From: Chrysoperla carnea
Taxonomy: Eukaryota > Arthropoda > Insecta > Neuroptera > Chrysopidae
Reading direction: 5' to 3'
Length of the DNA: 64,000 bases
Assembly (NCBI RefSeq): GCF_905475395.1
Contig: NC_058339.1
Span: 35,597,172 to 35,661,171, forward strand
Positions 20,111 through 33,270 of the stretch are shown here, in pieces. The notes beneath the pieces are model-generated. The model did not search any database. It saw nothing but the letters and a program-made list of their open reading frames with translations, and was not told the DNA's origin. The translations under genes were made by a program, and so were the position numbers. Within the stretch, counting starts at the first letter, position 1, and each line of letters opens with the position of its first letter.

Positions 20111-20458
20111 ATGACAATGCTCTCTATAGCCTAAGTGTGTCCTTCGTTGTTCCAATAAAGTTCAATTGACGATGAGATGAGTATTTTTGAGATAACTTCG
20201 GAGCTACCTCGAAATAAATGCTTTTTATATAGACTTTTGGTAACTTCTCGTCAAATCGTTATATTAATCATAAATTAGTCACAGTTACCCTATTTAAAGG
20301 GGATGTTTTAAAGTGAGCTCTTAAGAAAACTAGAAAAACGGGAATATTTTTTTGTAATTTTGAATCAAAAAGTGCAAAAATTTGGTTTATTTAATGATTG
20401 GGTGAGTTGTTTTCGAGATATCATCGAGGAATTTTATTTGATTTTAAAAACCTCATTA

Positions 20459-20703
20459 TACAGAGTGAATCAAAATCATCGTATATAAATTTGAAGGCAT
20501 ATGCCTTGCAAAATTACACAACTCAAAATTTGCTGGGTTATTAACGATTAAAGATATCAAATCAAAATGCGTAAAATAAAAACATTGTTTCAACTAATAT
20601 TATTATTAATAATTGTGCTTTGATAGGCTCTCTTTAATTGTTAATAACTCCGCTAATAACTACCCTCAAATTTGTATACGGTGATTTTAAATGTACAGAA
20701 CCC
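20459..20703. mobile_element. Small MITE with ~33-bp inverted ends
   Basis: The left end, TACAGAGTGAATCAAAATCA followed by TCGTATATAAATTTG, pairs with the complement of CAAATTTGTATACGGTGATT continuing to GTACAGAACCC. Inverted identity is about 80 percent. The TACAGRGTGAWTCAAAAT terminus is common among insect elements. About 245 bp, no coding capacity. Confidence 0.6.
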
Positions 20704-20849
20704 TTTCATATGTAGGTTGTACGTTTGATACACACCAAATGTTATCATGTTTTTTTTTTCTTCTGTAGGTGCATCGTAATTAGCTTAATATAGGTATTTA
20801 TTTATTTTTTACACAATGATTAATAAATGTATATACATATATACATATA

Positions 20850-21165
20850 CAGAATGTTCGATTTACATCTAGGCATATAAATATCACGAGTATGACAAAG
20901 TACATGCGTTAAGCAATGCATCTAAGTAAGAGGTATTATAGGTGTTATATGAAATTGCAAAAGTGACTTGTATCGTGGCTTATCTGTTGTAGTTCATCTA
21001 TTAAAACAAAGAAACTCCCACTCTCCAAGCATCTTTCAACTGTCTCAACGCATATTGAAGCTTCAATACATGTATATAATACCTCTCACTCAGATGCATT
21101 GCCTAACGCATGTATTCTGTCATACTCGTGATATTTATATGCCTAGATGTAAATCGAACATTCTG
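20850..21165. mobile_element. MITE-B copy 1
   Basis: A 316-bp element with nearly perfect ~90-bp terminal inverted repeats beginning CAGAATGTTCGATTTACATC. It is flanked by TATA on both sides (20846-20849 and 21166-21169). The second copy is at 35339-35653. The middle (about 130 bp) is not palindromic and has no ORF. Confidence 0.9.
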
Positions 21166-21650
21166 TATATACGCATATATACTGAATTATCGTATAATAA
21201 TATAGGTATAATACATAAATTTATAATATTTTTTGAAGAAAATGGTGTCAAAATCCCGTTGAATGTTTTGTATTTTATTATTTATTTATAATATTAAGTG
21301 GAATTTGCTTCAGGCCTTACAATACTTAACTACTTTACTATTATTAATATTATTATAATAATGTTTATACAATCACATATTTACTATAATATGATTGGAT
21401 AAAAAATATAAAAGTGAATATAAGTTCGCTTCCTTTTTTTATTTAATTCATTTGTTTAACAATTGTGTATTTTTATGTCTGCAATCAACCTTTAATGCAA
21501 AATTCAACAGTCTCTTGATATTTTACAATCAATTATATTTTAAGAGCCTTGAACTATTGTAACTTATCTACAAATTTTCGTTGATAGGCTTAAATCTCGA
21601 CATCATAATGAAGCGAAATTTATGTGATACTTTTTGATGAAAGTTTGGTA

Positions 21651-21821
21651 ATGCCGGTTTTCCACTAAACGGCCAAACAAAAATAAAACTGAAACTCGAG
21701 TCGAAAAAAACAAAACTTTTTACAAACTTTTGGGAGCCAACAATGTCTTAACAGTTTCAGTTTTGTTTTTGTTGCAGTTTCAGTTTTGTTTTTGTTTGTC
21801 TGTTTAGTGGAAAACTGGCAT
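21651..21821. mobile_element. Short MITE with ~45-bp inverted ends
   Basis: ATGCCGGTTTTCCACTAAAC at the left pairs with GTTTAGTGGAAAACTGGCAT at the right. The similarity continues inward through AAACAAAAATAAAACTGAAAC. 171 bp, non-coding, only copy seen here. Confidence 0.75.
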
Positions 21822-22069
21822 AATAAGGAAAACTCGGGTTTTAACCGCGGCTCGATCGTCAATTTTATGGAATTAAAGTTTTTTCTATTTGTGTGTTTTT
21901 TTATGAATTTTTGATGATAATTAATGACAACACAAGACGCAAAAAATCGCAGTAAGATTGCAATTGTCAGTTCTAGTATCGATATTAAAATATCGATATT
22001 AAAAATAAAGCTTAAAATGGTCCATTTAGCTAAATATATTTTTCAAGACGCTCCCACCATTATTATTCC

Positions 22070-22680
22070 ATGTATATATGTAATATATGTATATCAAGGT
22101 ATACTAAGTTTAGTCCCAAGTTTTTAACGCTTAAAAATATTGACACTACGAGCAAAATTTTGGTAAGGGTGTTCATAAAATCCATTTGTCCGTTTGAATG
22201 TCTGTCCGTCCCTATGTCTGTCTGTCTGTCTGTCTGTCTGACAGCTTGATAACTCAAAAACGAAAAAAGATAACAAGCTGAAATTTTTACACGTGCTCAG
22301 GTAAAAAGTGAGGTTGTGTTCGTAAATGAGCAACATAGGCCAATTAGATCTTGGGTCCGTAGTACCCATCGTGTAAACTGTTAGAGATAGAACAAAAGTT
22401 TAAATGTAAAAAATGTTCCGTATAAAAAAATAAACAACTTTTGCTTGAAATTTTTTTTCAAAAACATCACTGTTTATCCGCAAATTATATAGTAATTATA
22501 TGGGAATATCAATCATGTGTGTGTGACATGTATGTATGTCTGGCTATTTAAGAGTGGCTATTTCTCTTTACTTACATGACGTGGAAAAATAAACGATTCC
22601 GTAATCAACACTGTCTATACATGGTATTTCAACAACTAACTCAATCAATTGTTTGTTTTTACTTGTTTTACATCATCGCT
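22070..22680 (-). mobile_element. Rep-A, near full length, reverse
   Basis: Reads in reverse from GTATATCAAGGTATACTAAG at 22089 to AACTCAATCAATTGTTTG and TACTTGTTTTA near 22675. Between are the family landmarks GAGATAGAACAAAAGTTTAA and AACATCACTGTTTATCCG. It contains a TGTC microsatellite at about 22200-22240 where other copies have GACG/GACA runs. Confidence 0.75.
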
Positions 22681-25115
22681 TTGAATCTTAATATATTTTT
22701 AAATTACAGCACGCGGTTGTATTAATGTTGTTTTTATTATAGGAATCAGTTTTTATTATAGGAATGTTTTTATTATTTTGATAAAAATTGCAAAAATTAG
22801 AACATTAAAAATTAAAAAAAAAAAAAAACATTTCGAACGAACTTTATTCCAGTTAGCTTTCTAAGAAAAATTTTGATGAAATTATAGAATAGATCAATTT
22901 CATTCTTTGAAACTTTACGAAGAGACGTTTTAAAGAATCCAAGCAACTAATATTACCTACATATTTGTTGATCAAAATTTTGAGATAATGTCATCATATC
23001 TTATAAAGAATTTATTTATTACTTTTTTATTATTTTTTGACATTTTAAATATTAGATGCGCGTGATAAGCTCTTATTACCATACAGGCATACATAACACA
23101 ATATGCTCCTGTCTACATCATTCTGATCTGAAGATGATACCTATCAGATTTGCTTTCATGCAAAATATAAGAAATGAGCTAAAAAAAATCACTCTTGTCT
23201 GCACGCAAACATTAGAAGTCAATAAATATACTATACACATTGTTAGACAGCGAGCGTCTAAGATTATAAATCTAATCTTCTGTTATTTTTTTGTGGTCTG
23301 GATATGTCTAATTTGATAATATACTGAGGCTATAAAAATCATTAACACCCAACTTAAAACAATGAACAAAATTTTATAAGCTTGATATCTGCCAATCCGC
23401 TGTTGGTTTCTAGAAAATTACGTTTTTCATAATGAAAGTTACTACCGTTTACTTACTTTAACGTGTATGCTTAGACCATTAAATACATGGATTGCGCGTC
23501 GCCTATCTTTCCATACAGAGTTGTGTGTGTTAACAACTGAGGTAATTCCTTGGGTCAACGCATACGTGCTGTCGCCCGATCCATCTCAAAAACGTATTTA
23601 GAAAGACAAAAAAATTTCCTACTGAAGGTGTAAGATCTGTACTTATACAATCATTATCGTAAAAATAATTTATAAGGTAAAAATTGTACGTTATTTGTCG
23701 ATTTGTTGGTTTTTTGTATAAGCAAAATAATAATATTATATGTCAACTCTCTCCAAATATAAATTTGGGAAGTTCAAATTACATAATATGGAAGCCTCAT
23801 AAATTCAAAAATATGCTTATATTAGTGTTTTGCCCCGTGTGAACTAAATATATATAATCAGGTTTGTTTTCAGATATTAAAATTGGATTGCTATTGTAAT
23901 ATTATTTCTTCATTAAGATTTTTATGAGTGACAAGTTTTTAAAATCGATTATAGAAATTAAATCAGCTTGTTGCGCGTAAGAGAAACCAATCGCCTTTGT
24001 CAAAACCATTTTTAAATCTCAACAAAACAGAGGGATATTTCACTAGATCGTAAGTAAAAGTAACGCATTTTCCAGGCTTTCCTCGTAGAGCCTCAAAAAG
24101 TATTCCAATGAAAAACGAGAAAAAATTTCCAAATTTTCAAGTGAATAACATATCGAAAGAATCGTTTTCCATTCGTTAGGCTCTTAATAGTCTTAATTTT
24201 TACTTGGTCATTTGGAAAAGCTTCACGGTAGGTATATATTTCTAGGTTACTGCTAGAAACATAGAAAATTGCGATATTTTCATACAAAATCAGGTTCTAG
24301 GTCTGAGAAAACGTCTCATGAAATTTGTAGACCAGTATGAGCAATCAATTTTAATAATAATTATTAAACAATTGTGTAAAAAGTAGCTGGTTGTTGATAA
24401 ATTTTCATACCCTCCTTTTTCCGACATGTTGAGAGTGTAGGTCAAGCCAAACGGCTCAATATTTTTGGACCGTTACTTTATCCCTAGCAAAGTACAATAA
24501 AGAAAAAATGAATTCTAATGTTTTTTTTTTTTTTCAAAATTTATTTTACTGGCAAAAATTTAACTTAGATTTTCAAGCAATAACTTTTGTAATTAAAAGA
24601 ATGTCATAATTAATTATTAAATAATAATTACGATCAAGAATTAGATCAATGATAAAATTGATTTTAAGTTTTTAAAAAAAAAACGTACAAACATATAACG
24701 CCACGTAACTATTTACATATTATTTAAATTATTACAAAAATGGGTAGGTGAGAATTTAACATTTCACATATACTGGAATATAACATTTTTTTAATCGTGT
24801 TTATAACGACACACTTTTTGAAACCAAACAGTTGTGTATTGAAAAAGAATCTGTTATTAAATGAAAAAAAAAGAAGTTATTGCTGATATACAATTTCATG
24901 CATAGAAAATTTCTAAAATCTATACAATTTGTGTGCTATAATTGTGTTAGATTGTTATTTTTTGGGAAAAAAAATATATATTAAGTATACTCATTGGAAT
25001 GTTCAGTTTATATGATATAAGCTATAATAGATTTTTGTAAGATTGACTAGTTAAATTGTTAATATTTTTACTGTGAGTTTAAAAGAGATTTTTGTTTGTT
25101 TTTCAAACATTGTGG
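22681..25115. other. 2.4 kb without a gene
   Basis: AT-rich DNA, several short open frames (for example 23056-23316) without family resemblance, splice context or codon regularity. I see no repeat shared with the rest of the window. Confidence 0.4.
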
Positions 25116-25116
25116 T

Positions 25117-25632
25117 CCTTGTATATCAAGGTATATTAAATTTGGTCCCAAGTTTGTAACGCTTAGAAATATTGATGATGAGAAGAAAATTTTAGTATAG
25201 TATGTCTGTCGATAACTCAAAAACAAACAAAAAATGGTGTGCTCAGTTTGTTAAAAGTGAGTTTAAGTTCGTAAATGATCAACATAGGTCAATTGGGTTT
25301 TTAATCCGCCGAATCATTTTTAACCGTAGATTAAAAGTTTAAATATAAAAAATGTTTCTTATAAAAAGATAAACAACTTTTGTTTGAAACATTTTTTCGT
25401 AAGCATCTTTGTTTTTCCATGAGGGTGCTAATTATGCTATAACATAAGTTTCCATTTTCTCCAAAACTAAGCAAGGTATAAGGTTATCATTTATTTGTCA
25501 TAAATTTTTTGGCTTTTTTAAACTTATTTTATTTATAAAATAATACAATGTCTGGTATACGACACTGTCTATACAGGGCATTTCAACAATTAACTCAGTT
25601 AATTGTTTAATTTCACTTTGCACGGTTTTATC
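25117..25632 (-). mobile_element. Rep-A, reverse copy
   Basis: From TATATCAAGGTATATTAAAT through GGTCCCAAGTTTGTAACGC to CTATACAGGGCATTTCAAC and TTAACTCAGTTAATTG. More diverged than the 22070 copy, with an internal deletion of the microsatellite part. Confidence 0.7.
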
Positions 25633-25639
25633 TAAATTT

Positions 25640-26965
25640 TATCCCAGCAATGTCTTGAAAACCATTATTCAGAAAGGATTTTAACCACTAAGACCGTTTT
25701 TACCAGAGTCCAGATTAAAAAATTTCCCGAGAGAATGATGGAAAAAATATTTTTTATTTCTAGGTCGTTGAAGCCTTAATATTTGAGAGTGACCTAGGAA
25801 CTCTTTGCGTTTGTTTTAATGAAATACTTATGGTGGAAGCGCCGTTATTGTATAATCAGAATGGTGTCCGCTACCCATTTTACTTCCTTAAATTAAATTA
25901 TAAGCGAAAGCGATAAGCGAAAGGGGAACTTATACACTTTTTATTACATTAAAATTAATATTTATTGTTTTTGTACATATTATTCAGTACCCCAGATTGA
26001 ACCAAAAGTTTTATAATTTTTATTACCTGTTTTTTGAAGGTTTGATAAAAGAAAGTTTGCTAACAAAGAAAATTGAAATATTAACCGTGTCTGGAAAATT
26101 TGTGATCAAATACGTACTTATTTTCAGAGCGACCATAATATAAGTATCTTAAAATCAAATAGATCAGAATTCGAATGCTGTTGCAAGTTATGCCAATCTA
26201 AAAGGGTATTTCGCTTTAGGAATGCCTGATAAATATAGAAGTTGGAATGTTTATAAAAAAAATTTACTCGTTTAAGGTATGCAGACGTTTTATTTATTTT
26301 TTTTTAAAAACATTGGAATGATATAACAAAATCTTTTTTGACATCTAATTCTATGAATTTCGGTAACATCATCCACCAAGTAAAAATGACTGAATTGAAC
26401 ATATTTGTGTCTTTGAATTGATGCTGTGTTGTAAGAGATTTGGCCTGGTCGCGTCCTATGAATAATTTTTGTAACACTTTGTAAATTGTAATAAAAAGGT
26501 ATCTCAACGTACAGGTAAGTAAGTAATATTGTGATTCTGTATGTACATATAAGAAAAAGAAACTACTTTGTTTTGAGTATTCAAAGATCCGCATATATTT
26601 TTCAGATAACCCTACCGTTTTTTTTGATGATTGTTATACCAAGAGGGACTTTTCTAGAAAATCTAAAAGAACAAATTTAACTTTACGGCGATATGTATAA
26701 TAAATAAACAATAAACAGAACTTAACTAAGTAAAAATATGAACCATTAAAAACTTCTTAACTTAAATCTTTAGTAAGTTAAAAAGTGGATAACTCAATTT
26801 ATTTTTCAACATTTCTCTTGGCTTTTTCCTTATCGAGGTTCTACTGTACAATAATATGCAATAAAAAAAATGGTAAGAAAACCGGAACTCAAGATGGTGA
26901 TCAACAATTTTTGGAATTTTCATTCTAATACTATAGCCCTTTCACCTGAAAGTACGGGGTAGCTT
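25640..26965. other. No gene seen
   Basis: AT-rich sequence. The open frame at 26304-26594 (minus) is not recognisable and lacks splice context. Confidence 0.35.
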
Positions 26966-27400
26966 GCGTCAAATCCGGTAGTTCTGATTTTTTGCAGACT
27001 TGTTTATGATGTTGGTCTAATGAATAATCCAAGTTTGTGTCCTCGAGCGCCGAACGAAACTTTGTCAAAAATAAAAAAACCGTGTAACTTTCAGATTTTA
27101 GCGATTATAATCTTTAGGGAATAGTTTTTGATAGTATTTTTTCAGGAAAAATTTGCTACAATATAAAAGTAGACTAGAGTGGACTCTGTAGGTCCAATAG
27201 TTTTCGAGATAAAGCCTTTGAAAGTTTATCAACGTAACTTTACACATCAGAGCTTATGTCAAATACATTAGTTCTTATTTTTAGCAGACTTGTTTATGAC
27301 TTTGTCAAAAATTGAAAAAAAAACCTTAAAAAATTTCGGCTTTTTCAGTTTTTGGCGACTGTAACAATAAAGGGCTAGTTTTTGAAGTATATTTTTAAGA
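26966..27400 (+). repeat. Diverged tandem duplication
   Basis: The block starting GTCAAATCCGGTAGTTCT (26969) is repeated at about 27257 as GTCAAATACATTAGTTCTTA. Both continue with GCAGACTTGTTTATGA, ACTTTGTCAAAAAT and then GCGATTATAATC/GCGACTGTAACAA followed by TAGTTTTTGA. The period is about 290 bp. Confidence 0.5.
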
Positions 27401-27581
27401 TGTTTTTACAGTAGATTAAAAAGCCGAAAAAATTTCTGCCCCTTACCAAATAAACTCCCTCATAATCGAAAAGGAGTAACTCGGTTTGGCGGACAGTAGT
27501 TGGGAAGGGAAGGGATGATATATCTACTAGCATTATGTAACATTTTTGCGGTCGTTAGGAAAAAGTAGTAGTTCGCGGTAT

Positions 27582-27765
27582 GCTTAGGGTAGCGGGTTTG
27601 ATTCCTGCCGTCACAACAATAATTAATAGTTGTGATGGGCTGGTGTAATGCATGGTATATGCATGAAGAAGGTGCACTCCGTCTCTGAAAATAATTGAGG
27701 AGCTGATAAATGAAATTATCAGCGGAAAAAGTGGTTAAACATATATTCATATATAGAGGTAACAC
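27582..27765 (+). mobile_element. tRNA-like SINE, family B copy 2
   Basis: Shares the T-arm/B-box region (GCGGGTTTGATTCCTGCC) and body with 19930-20110, with about 15 percent divergence. Also lacks an A box, so both copies are truncated at a similar place or the family has a partial tRNA head. Confidence 0.65.
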
Positions 27766-30066
27766 TTCGCTCAACCGTTTTTTCACACTCAAAAACCAGC
27801 AGATTTAAAGTTTAATACTCTTAAGTAAGTTATATATATATGACTTTGAACCGGTTGATCAGCTTGTATGTGGTAGTTTGTTGAGTCGCGAGTTGTGCCA
27901 TATATTCAATAACCGCGCGGTCATCTACTGTTTCTTAAACACTTGTTTTTATTATTATACAATATATATACTGCATTGAAGAAATTATGGTGTGACACAA
28001 GCAAAAAACGACAGAAAAAACATAACAATCTTTTACTTAGCGAGCTTCGTGTAATTAAAATATATAATCAGACTCTTGTAAGATGTAGTCAGGGTCGATA
28101 CAAGAGTTTCAGTGCACTCTTAAATCAATAATTAATATAATATAATTAAAATATTAAATGTTTGTTATGAATTTATCATAAAATTGTGTGCTCTAATTCA
28201 TCATATTTTTAATCAACATATTAAGTAACTTTTGTGATTGTTTTGAAAATGTTGTGTGATAACAAAGCTTATACGTTTCATTAATCAATGAAATATTGAT
28301 TAATAAATTATATTCAAAGATCTCATACAGGTAAATTAATTAATATACAATTAAAATTTTAATTTTCGTTTCGATATTTGAATAATCAACCATAATTACC
28401 GATTTTTTTGGCGTAAATAAAAAAAATTCTAACATTCCCAACAAAAACTATACTTTGGAAAAAAATTTGGAAAACTATTTTGGATTTTGAATCCAATAGT
28501 AGGTATTTATATGGAAATATTTTATCTGATAATTCAGGTATGTCTTCTCGAAAATATCAGTGTTTAGTACGAATTAATTTTAAAAATTCGAGTTGGCATT
28601 GCTTTACAAATATTTTAATTTTAAAAAGATCTCCCACTACGCTGATAAAAAAAAAATAGATGTCCAAATTAATGTATTAAAACATTGAAATAATTATAAA
28701 AAAAATTAAAATAATTTAACAATCATAGATTTAATTATCGAGAAAACATAGTTTAATTTAAAGAAAACAAAATTAGAAGAATTACGATAACTATTAAAAC
28801 TTATAGATTTACCTATTTATATTTTGCTTGGTTAAAAAATCAATGCATTTATGCAAGTTTTAATCGTATGAATCGAGATACTTATCTCGATAATTTAAGT
28901 TAATTATTTATTTATTTTAATTAATAAAATATGGAAATTGAAATATAAATTTTCAAATAAATTTTTTTTAAATTTCTTCAATATTTGATTTTTAATTTTT
29001 AAATCTACTTTCATTTAGCGAGAAGGTCCGCTTATTGTAATAAGTCTTCTATAATCCAAGTAATTTAACAAAAAAATTCAAAAAAATTAAATTACCTAAT
29101 TTAATTAAATTAAACCAAAATTCAATTCAATATATTAATTTTGAAGTTTCGATGTGGTTAACTTTCAGATTGGAAAGTATATCTCTTAAGGGTTTCACAA
29201 ACCTTTAAAATAATATGTGTCGTGCATGCAAATGACCTCCATGTAGACAAATTGATTGATATTTATAAAGATCGTAGTCAAAGGTTATTCATTCATGTTC
29301 ATAATTATTGTAATTATTACTATTTTTGAAAGGAAATAACAAATTAATAAAGAAATTTATTCAAGAAATGTTTCCTCAAAAAAACCAAAATAATTTATCT
29401 TACATCCTTGATCGCTTTCTATTTTTGAAATTATATTTATTTATCGAAAATACTTGAATGGAAGTGATTTGAGTTTATTTTTTTGTAAATTTTGTAGTTA
29501 TGTAAATTTAAAGAATTTGTCGTTAATAAAATTTTATCGATAATAATTATTATTTTTGTATACTAAAAACCAGTTTTTACGTACTTAATAAATTAACATA
29601 CTTAATAAATAAAACATGAAAAAAAATCCAATTTTATCAAATTTATTAAATTTAAAATTTAATCATGTATGAGTAAAAAAAATACAACGATATAATGATT
29701 TTATTTTTTTTTACTTTTAATATTTTTTTATTATTTAATTAATTTAATCATTCAATCTATATCGTGCGTAATCAAGTACACTTTCAATTTGTAAAGAAAT
29801 AAATATACAATTATGTGGAAAGAATTTATCTTAGACAATTATTGGATAAATTTAACTTAATTTTAGTTGGACTACATTCTTAAAATGAGAAAAAAATTAG
29901 ATACACTCCAATCATCTTTTTCACCTCGAAATCTAACGGAATAAGCTGAATTTTTGTGATTAGTTGTGGCACCCAAGCAAGTAGGGTAGTGTGTTTTTAA
30001 TTAGATATTGCAATGATTTTATTTTATAATTAGTAAATTTTGTCTCTTATTAATAACCCAATCATC
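27766..30066. other. 2.3 kb without a gene
   Basis: Very AT-rich (especially 28100-29760). Nothing recognisable on either strand. Confidence 0.4.
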
Positions 30067-30527
30067 CCAAAAAAAGTGGTCGATAGCCATACAGAACTGA
30101 TATTCCCATAAAATACATCCTATATAATTTGCACCTGATTTGCGTCCTCAAGGATAAACAGTGATTTTTACGAAAAAATGTTTCAATCAAAAGTTGTTTA
30201 TTTTTTTATAAGGAATAGTTTTTACTTTTAAACTTTTGTTCTATCTCTAACGGTTTACAAAATGGGTCTTACGGATCCAAGACCCAGTTGACCCTTTTTC
30301 TCATTTACGAACTCGATCTCACTTTTTACCTCCTGAGTGCGCTATAAAAATTTCAGCTTGACAGGCAGAGACAGCCAGGAAGATAATCGAAAAAGGACGA
30401 ATTAGATGATTTTATGAACACCTATACCAAAATTTTGTTCGTAGCATCAATATTTTTAAGCGTTACAAACTTGGGACTAAACTTAGTATACCTTGATATA
30501 TATTACATATATATACAGGGTATAAAA
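30067..30527 (+). mobile_element. Rep-A, forward, 5'-truncated
   Basis: Starts inside the element (ACTGATATTCCCATAAAATA) and runs through CAGTGATTTTTACG, TTCTATCTCTAACGGTTTAC and AACTTGGGACTAAACTTAGT to TATACAGGGTAT. The end pairs with the ATACCCTGTATA start seen at 34215, giving the family its short inverted ends. Confidence 0.7.
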
Positions 30528-30879
30528 ACCTAAATAATGAACAGTATATCTGCGACATTCTTCAGATTAAGCTCGCTATGCAATTATAACGTTATATAAT
30601 ATTAATTGTAAAAGCATATTTGTATGTTTACTCTAATAGTAATTTGATTGCAAAAACATATGCAGATTTACATTTTTATAATATCACAATTACCCATTAG
30701 CTATTTGTATCGATTTTAATAATCGTAAATCATTCAGAGATTTATAAAAACCTAACTGTACATATTTATTCAGATTCTCGTTGTAAAAACTTCATTAAAA
30801 TTCATATAACAGATAACAGATGATTTATCGAAAATGTGAATGAATAGATTCTTATTATGCATCCAATTTCTTAAACGAC

Positions 30880-31190
30880 TTCAAGCAAAAACGGAGGAGA
30901 TTATCAATTCGTCTGTATTTTTTTTATGTTTGTTACCTCAGAACTTTCTACTGGGTGAACCGATTTTGATGATTTATTAATCTTTATCTATTTAAAAGCT
31001 CGTGCTTCTCCCCATTTCTTTTTGGTCCAGTTCTGACAACGCCATCCATGAGAAAACCACAAAATTCTTAAATTTGTATTAAGTAAGCACGACAAGAGGA
31101 CGAATAACTCAATATCACGCCAACCGATTTCGATTATTCTTTTCTAGTGGCAAATTAGTTAGACACTACAGATTCACTAAAAATTACAAA
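30880..31190. repeat. Dispersed-repeat-like stretch next to the foldback
   Basis: Sequences such as TATCAATTCGTCTGTATTTT, GTTACCTCAGAACTTT and GACAACGCCATCCATGAGAA are of a type I remember from interspersed repeats in many insects. A shorter related stretch lies at 32105-32300 (CGTATGTATGT, CGCCGATTT). Assignment is from memory. Confidence 0.35.
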
Positions 31191-31510
31191 ATAAAAAAAA
31201 CTTTTAACAAAAAGAAAACCGACTTCAAAAGAAAAACTTTTCCAAAACAAATTAATATGCACTAAAAAGTATAAAAATAACGATAATATAATGTAGTTAA
31301 AATTATATTTGGAGTCGGTGTCAGCCAAGCTAATGTAGCAAACTGTTCTGTCAGAGTTGTTCCCTTGGCTGTCACCGACTCCAAAAATAACAATAATTTT
31401 AACTACATTATATTATCGTCATTTTTTTACTTTTTAGTGTATATTAATTTGTTTTGGAAAAGTTTTTCTTTTGAAGTCGGTTTTCTTTTTGTTAAAAGTT
31501 TTATTTTTAT
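31191..31510. mobile_element. Foldback element with ~140-bp arms
   Basis: Left arm, ACTTTTAACAAAAAGAAAAC then CGACTTCAAAAG, and right arm, CTTTTGAAGTCG then GTTTTCTTTTTGTTAAAAGT, are inverted copies. They continue through AACTACATTATATTATCG to an inner stem TTGGAGTCGGTG/CACCGACTCCAA. The unpaired loop is only about 40 bp. No ORF. Confidence 0.8.
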
Positions 31511-32967
31511 TATATATTTAAAATAATTTGATTATAAAAACGAAAAGCACATGTTATTAAACATTCAGGCTCGTAGCCAAGGAATCCAACGTGAAGCAAA
31601 CCGTAGCCAAGGAAATACTAATCAAGAAGCAAAAAAAATTACATATACACCACTGCCGAGAATCGAAACTTGGACCTCTTGATTCATCGGTGGAAATGAA
31701 ATGTCTTAGGCGGAAGGGGTTGTTAGTTTTTGAAGTTGTACGTTTTGATGTGGGTACTATTGATTATTAAAAAAAACTGTAAAAAAAAAACTGCAAAGAA
31801 AGATTTACAAAATTTAATTTAGGTCCTTCAACTAAAAATCTGCTCATATGAAGATTCTTGTTCAAACTATAAAAATGATGATTATCTTTAAACGGATAAC
31901 CAAATTTTGATTTGAAACATAGCTTAAAACCATCGATATATCCGCTTGGATGCGATATCACTGATGGAAAAAAGGCAAATATTAGAAAAAGTTATCTTTT
32001 TAGTTGGAAGTTTAATTTAAAGCATTTTTTCAAAACTTTTTATTTGATCAATTATTTCATAATAAAGAAAAGTATACTAAAGTTTAGAAGTTTTAGGCAG
32101 CCTAATTTTTAATGTTTAACCGATTTCAAAATAGTAGGAGGGCCCATGTTCGTATGTATGTATTTTTCTTATGTATGTTCGCCGATTTCTCCGCCAATTG
32201 TAGATCCGCCGATTTTTCTTTGAAAAGGTAAACTTTCCAGGTTTTTTTTTTTTTTTTTTTAAAGTGCATGTTTTGAAAAGGAGTCAGTTTTCTTTTTTCA
32301 AAAAAGATTTATTTAAAGAAGACTTGTTGGTTTAAAATTGGTCAGACAATACAAAAATGTTTTTTTTTTTTGTAGAATAATTGAAAAGAAGTTCGAACGA
32401 ATCACTATTCAAAGCATTCGTGCTTAGCAGGTCAAATTATTTGCATAAGAAATTTAGATAGGTCTTAACGCCACGTTATTTAGGAAAAATATATTCAAAA
32501 AGACGAATGAAGGAAATGCCTCATCTTGACCCACTGGCTACAGGCATAAGTCTGTTATTTTATAGTAGGTACCAAATTATTATGAACTGTTTGATTATAA
32601 TTTCACATGTAAAAGTGGGTTTGATAATATTCATTTAATACCGTTATTTGTCGATGCCTATAGTTATATATATTTTTTTAACGTAGAGATTCGTGTTATT
32701 CAAATATTATCTATCAAAAAAAAAATTTGTTAATAGGTTTTGCAACAATTAAGTTTTTTGTCTCTATTTACAAACATTAAATTTTTTCTATTAATTGCTT
32801 CTATTAGATTGAAAAAATTATAATTTGCATCGTAAAATGTAATGTTACAACATTTATTCAAATTTAATTTTCATAATAATTTATTCTCTTGTTGTACCGT
32901 TGACAACAAATTTTTTTTTTCAATGTATTCTTATAAAAAGTAAATTATTATAGAAATTCTTAATCTA
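31511..32967. other. No gene seen
   Basis: AT-rich. Near 31570-31620 GTAGCCAAGGAA is repeated, followed by GAATCGAAACTTGGACCT, a faint reverse B-box-like sequence. The overlapping frames at 31767-32112 look accidental. Confidence 0.35.
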
Positions 32968-32981
32968 GAGAAGACTAATAT

Positions 32982-33256
32982 AATATATAATAATAATATA
33001 ATAATGGGGTTTAACCTCCGTTTCTCCGACATATCATTATTTGTTAATTTTTATTTATTTAATTACAAACATATTTACAATTACATTTTGATGTGGGTGG
33101 AGTCAGTTACTTCGTTCTTACCCAAGCGACGACAATGTGATCAATTCTACCGCCCTCATTAATCATAATTGTTCACTCTGCCTGGATTCGAACTCGCAAC
33201 CTAAATAGACGAACACTCAAAGACAAACGCCTTAGACCGCTAGGCCATTTAGGCTC
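32982..33256 (-). mobile_element. tRNA-derived SINE with 14-bp target duplication
   Basis: On the minus strand a tRNA-like head shows an A box (TGGCCTAGCGGTCTAAGG) and a B box (GAGTTCGAATCC) 40-odd bases apart. The head starts GCCTAAATGGCC and ends AATCCAGGC. A tRNA-unrelated body and an AT-rich tail follow. The direct repeat GAGAAGACTAATAT flanks it exactly at 32968-32981 and 33257-33270. The A-box text is Leu/Ser-like. I do not call a functional tRNA because the acceptor stem and anticodon arm pair poorly. Confidence 0.88.
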
Positions 33257-33270
33257 GAGAAGACTAATAT

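Noticed and set aside
33195-33256. Functional tRNA-Leu on the minus strand
   Set aside because: A and B boxes are good, but the acceptor and anticodon stems pair poorly and the unit has a SINE body, tail and target duplication.
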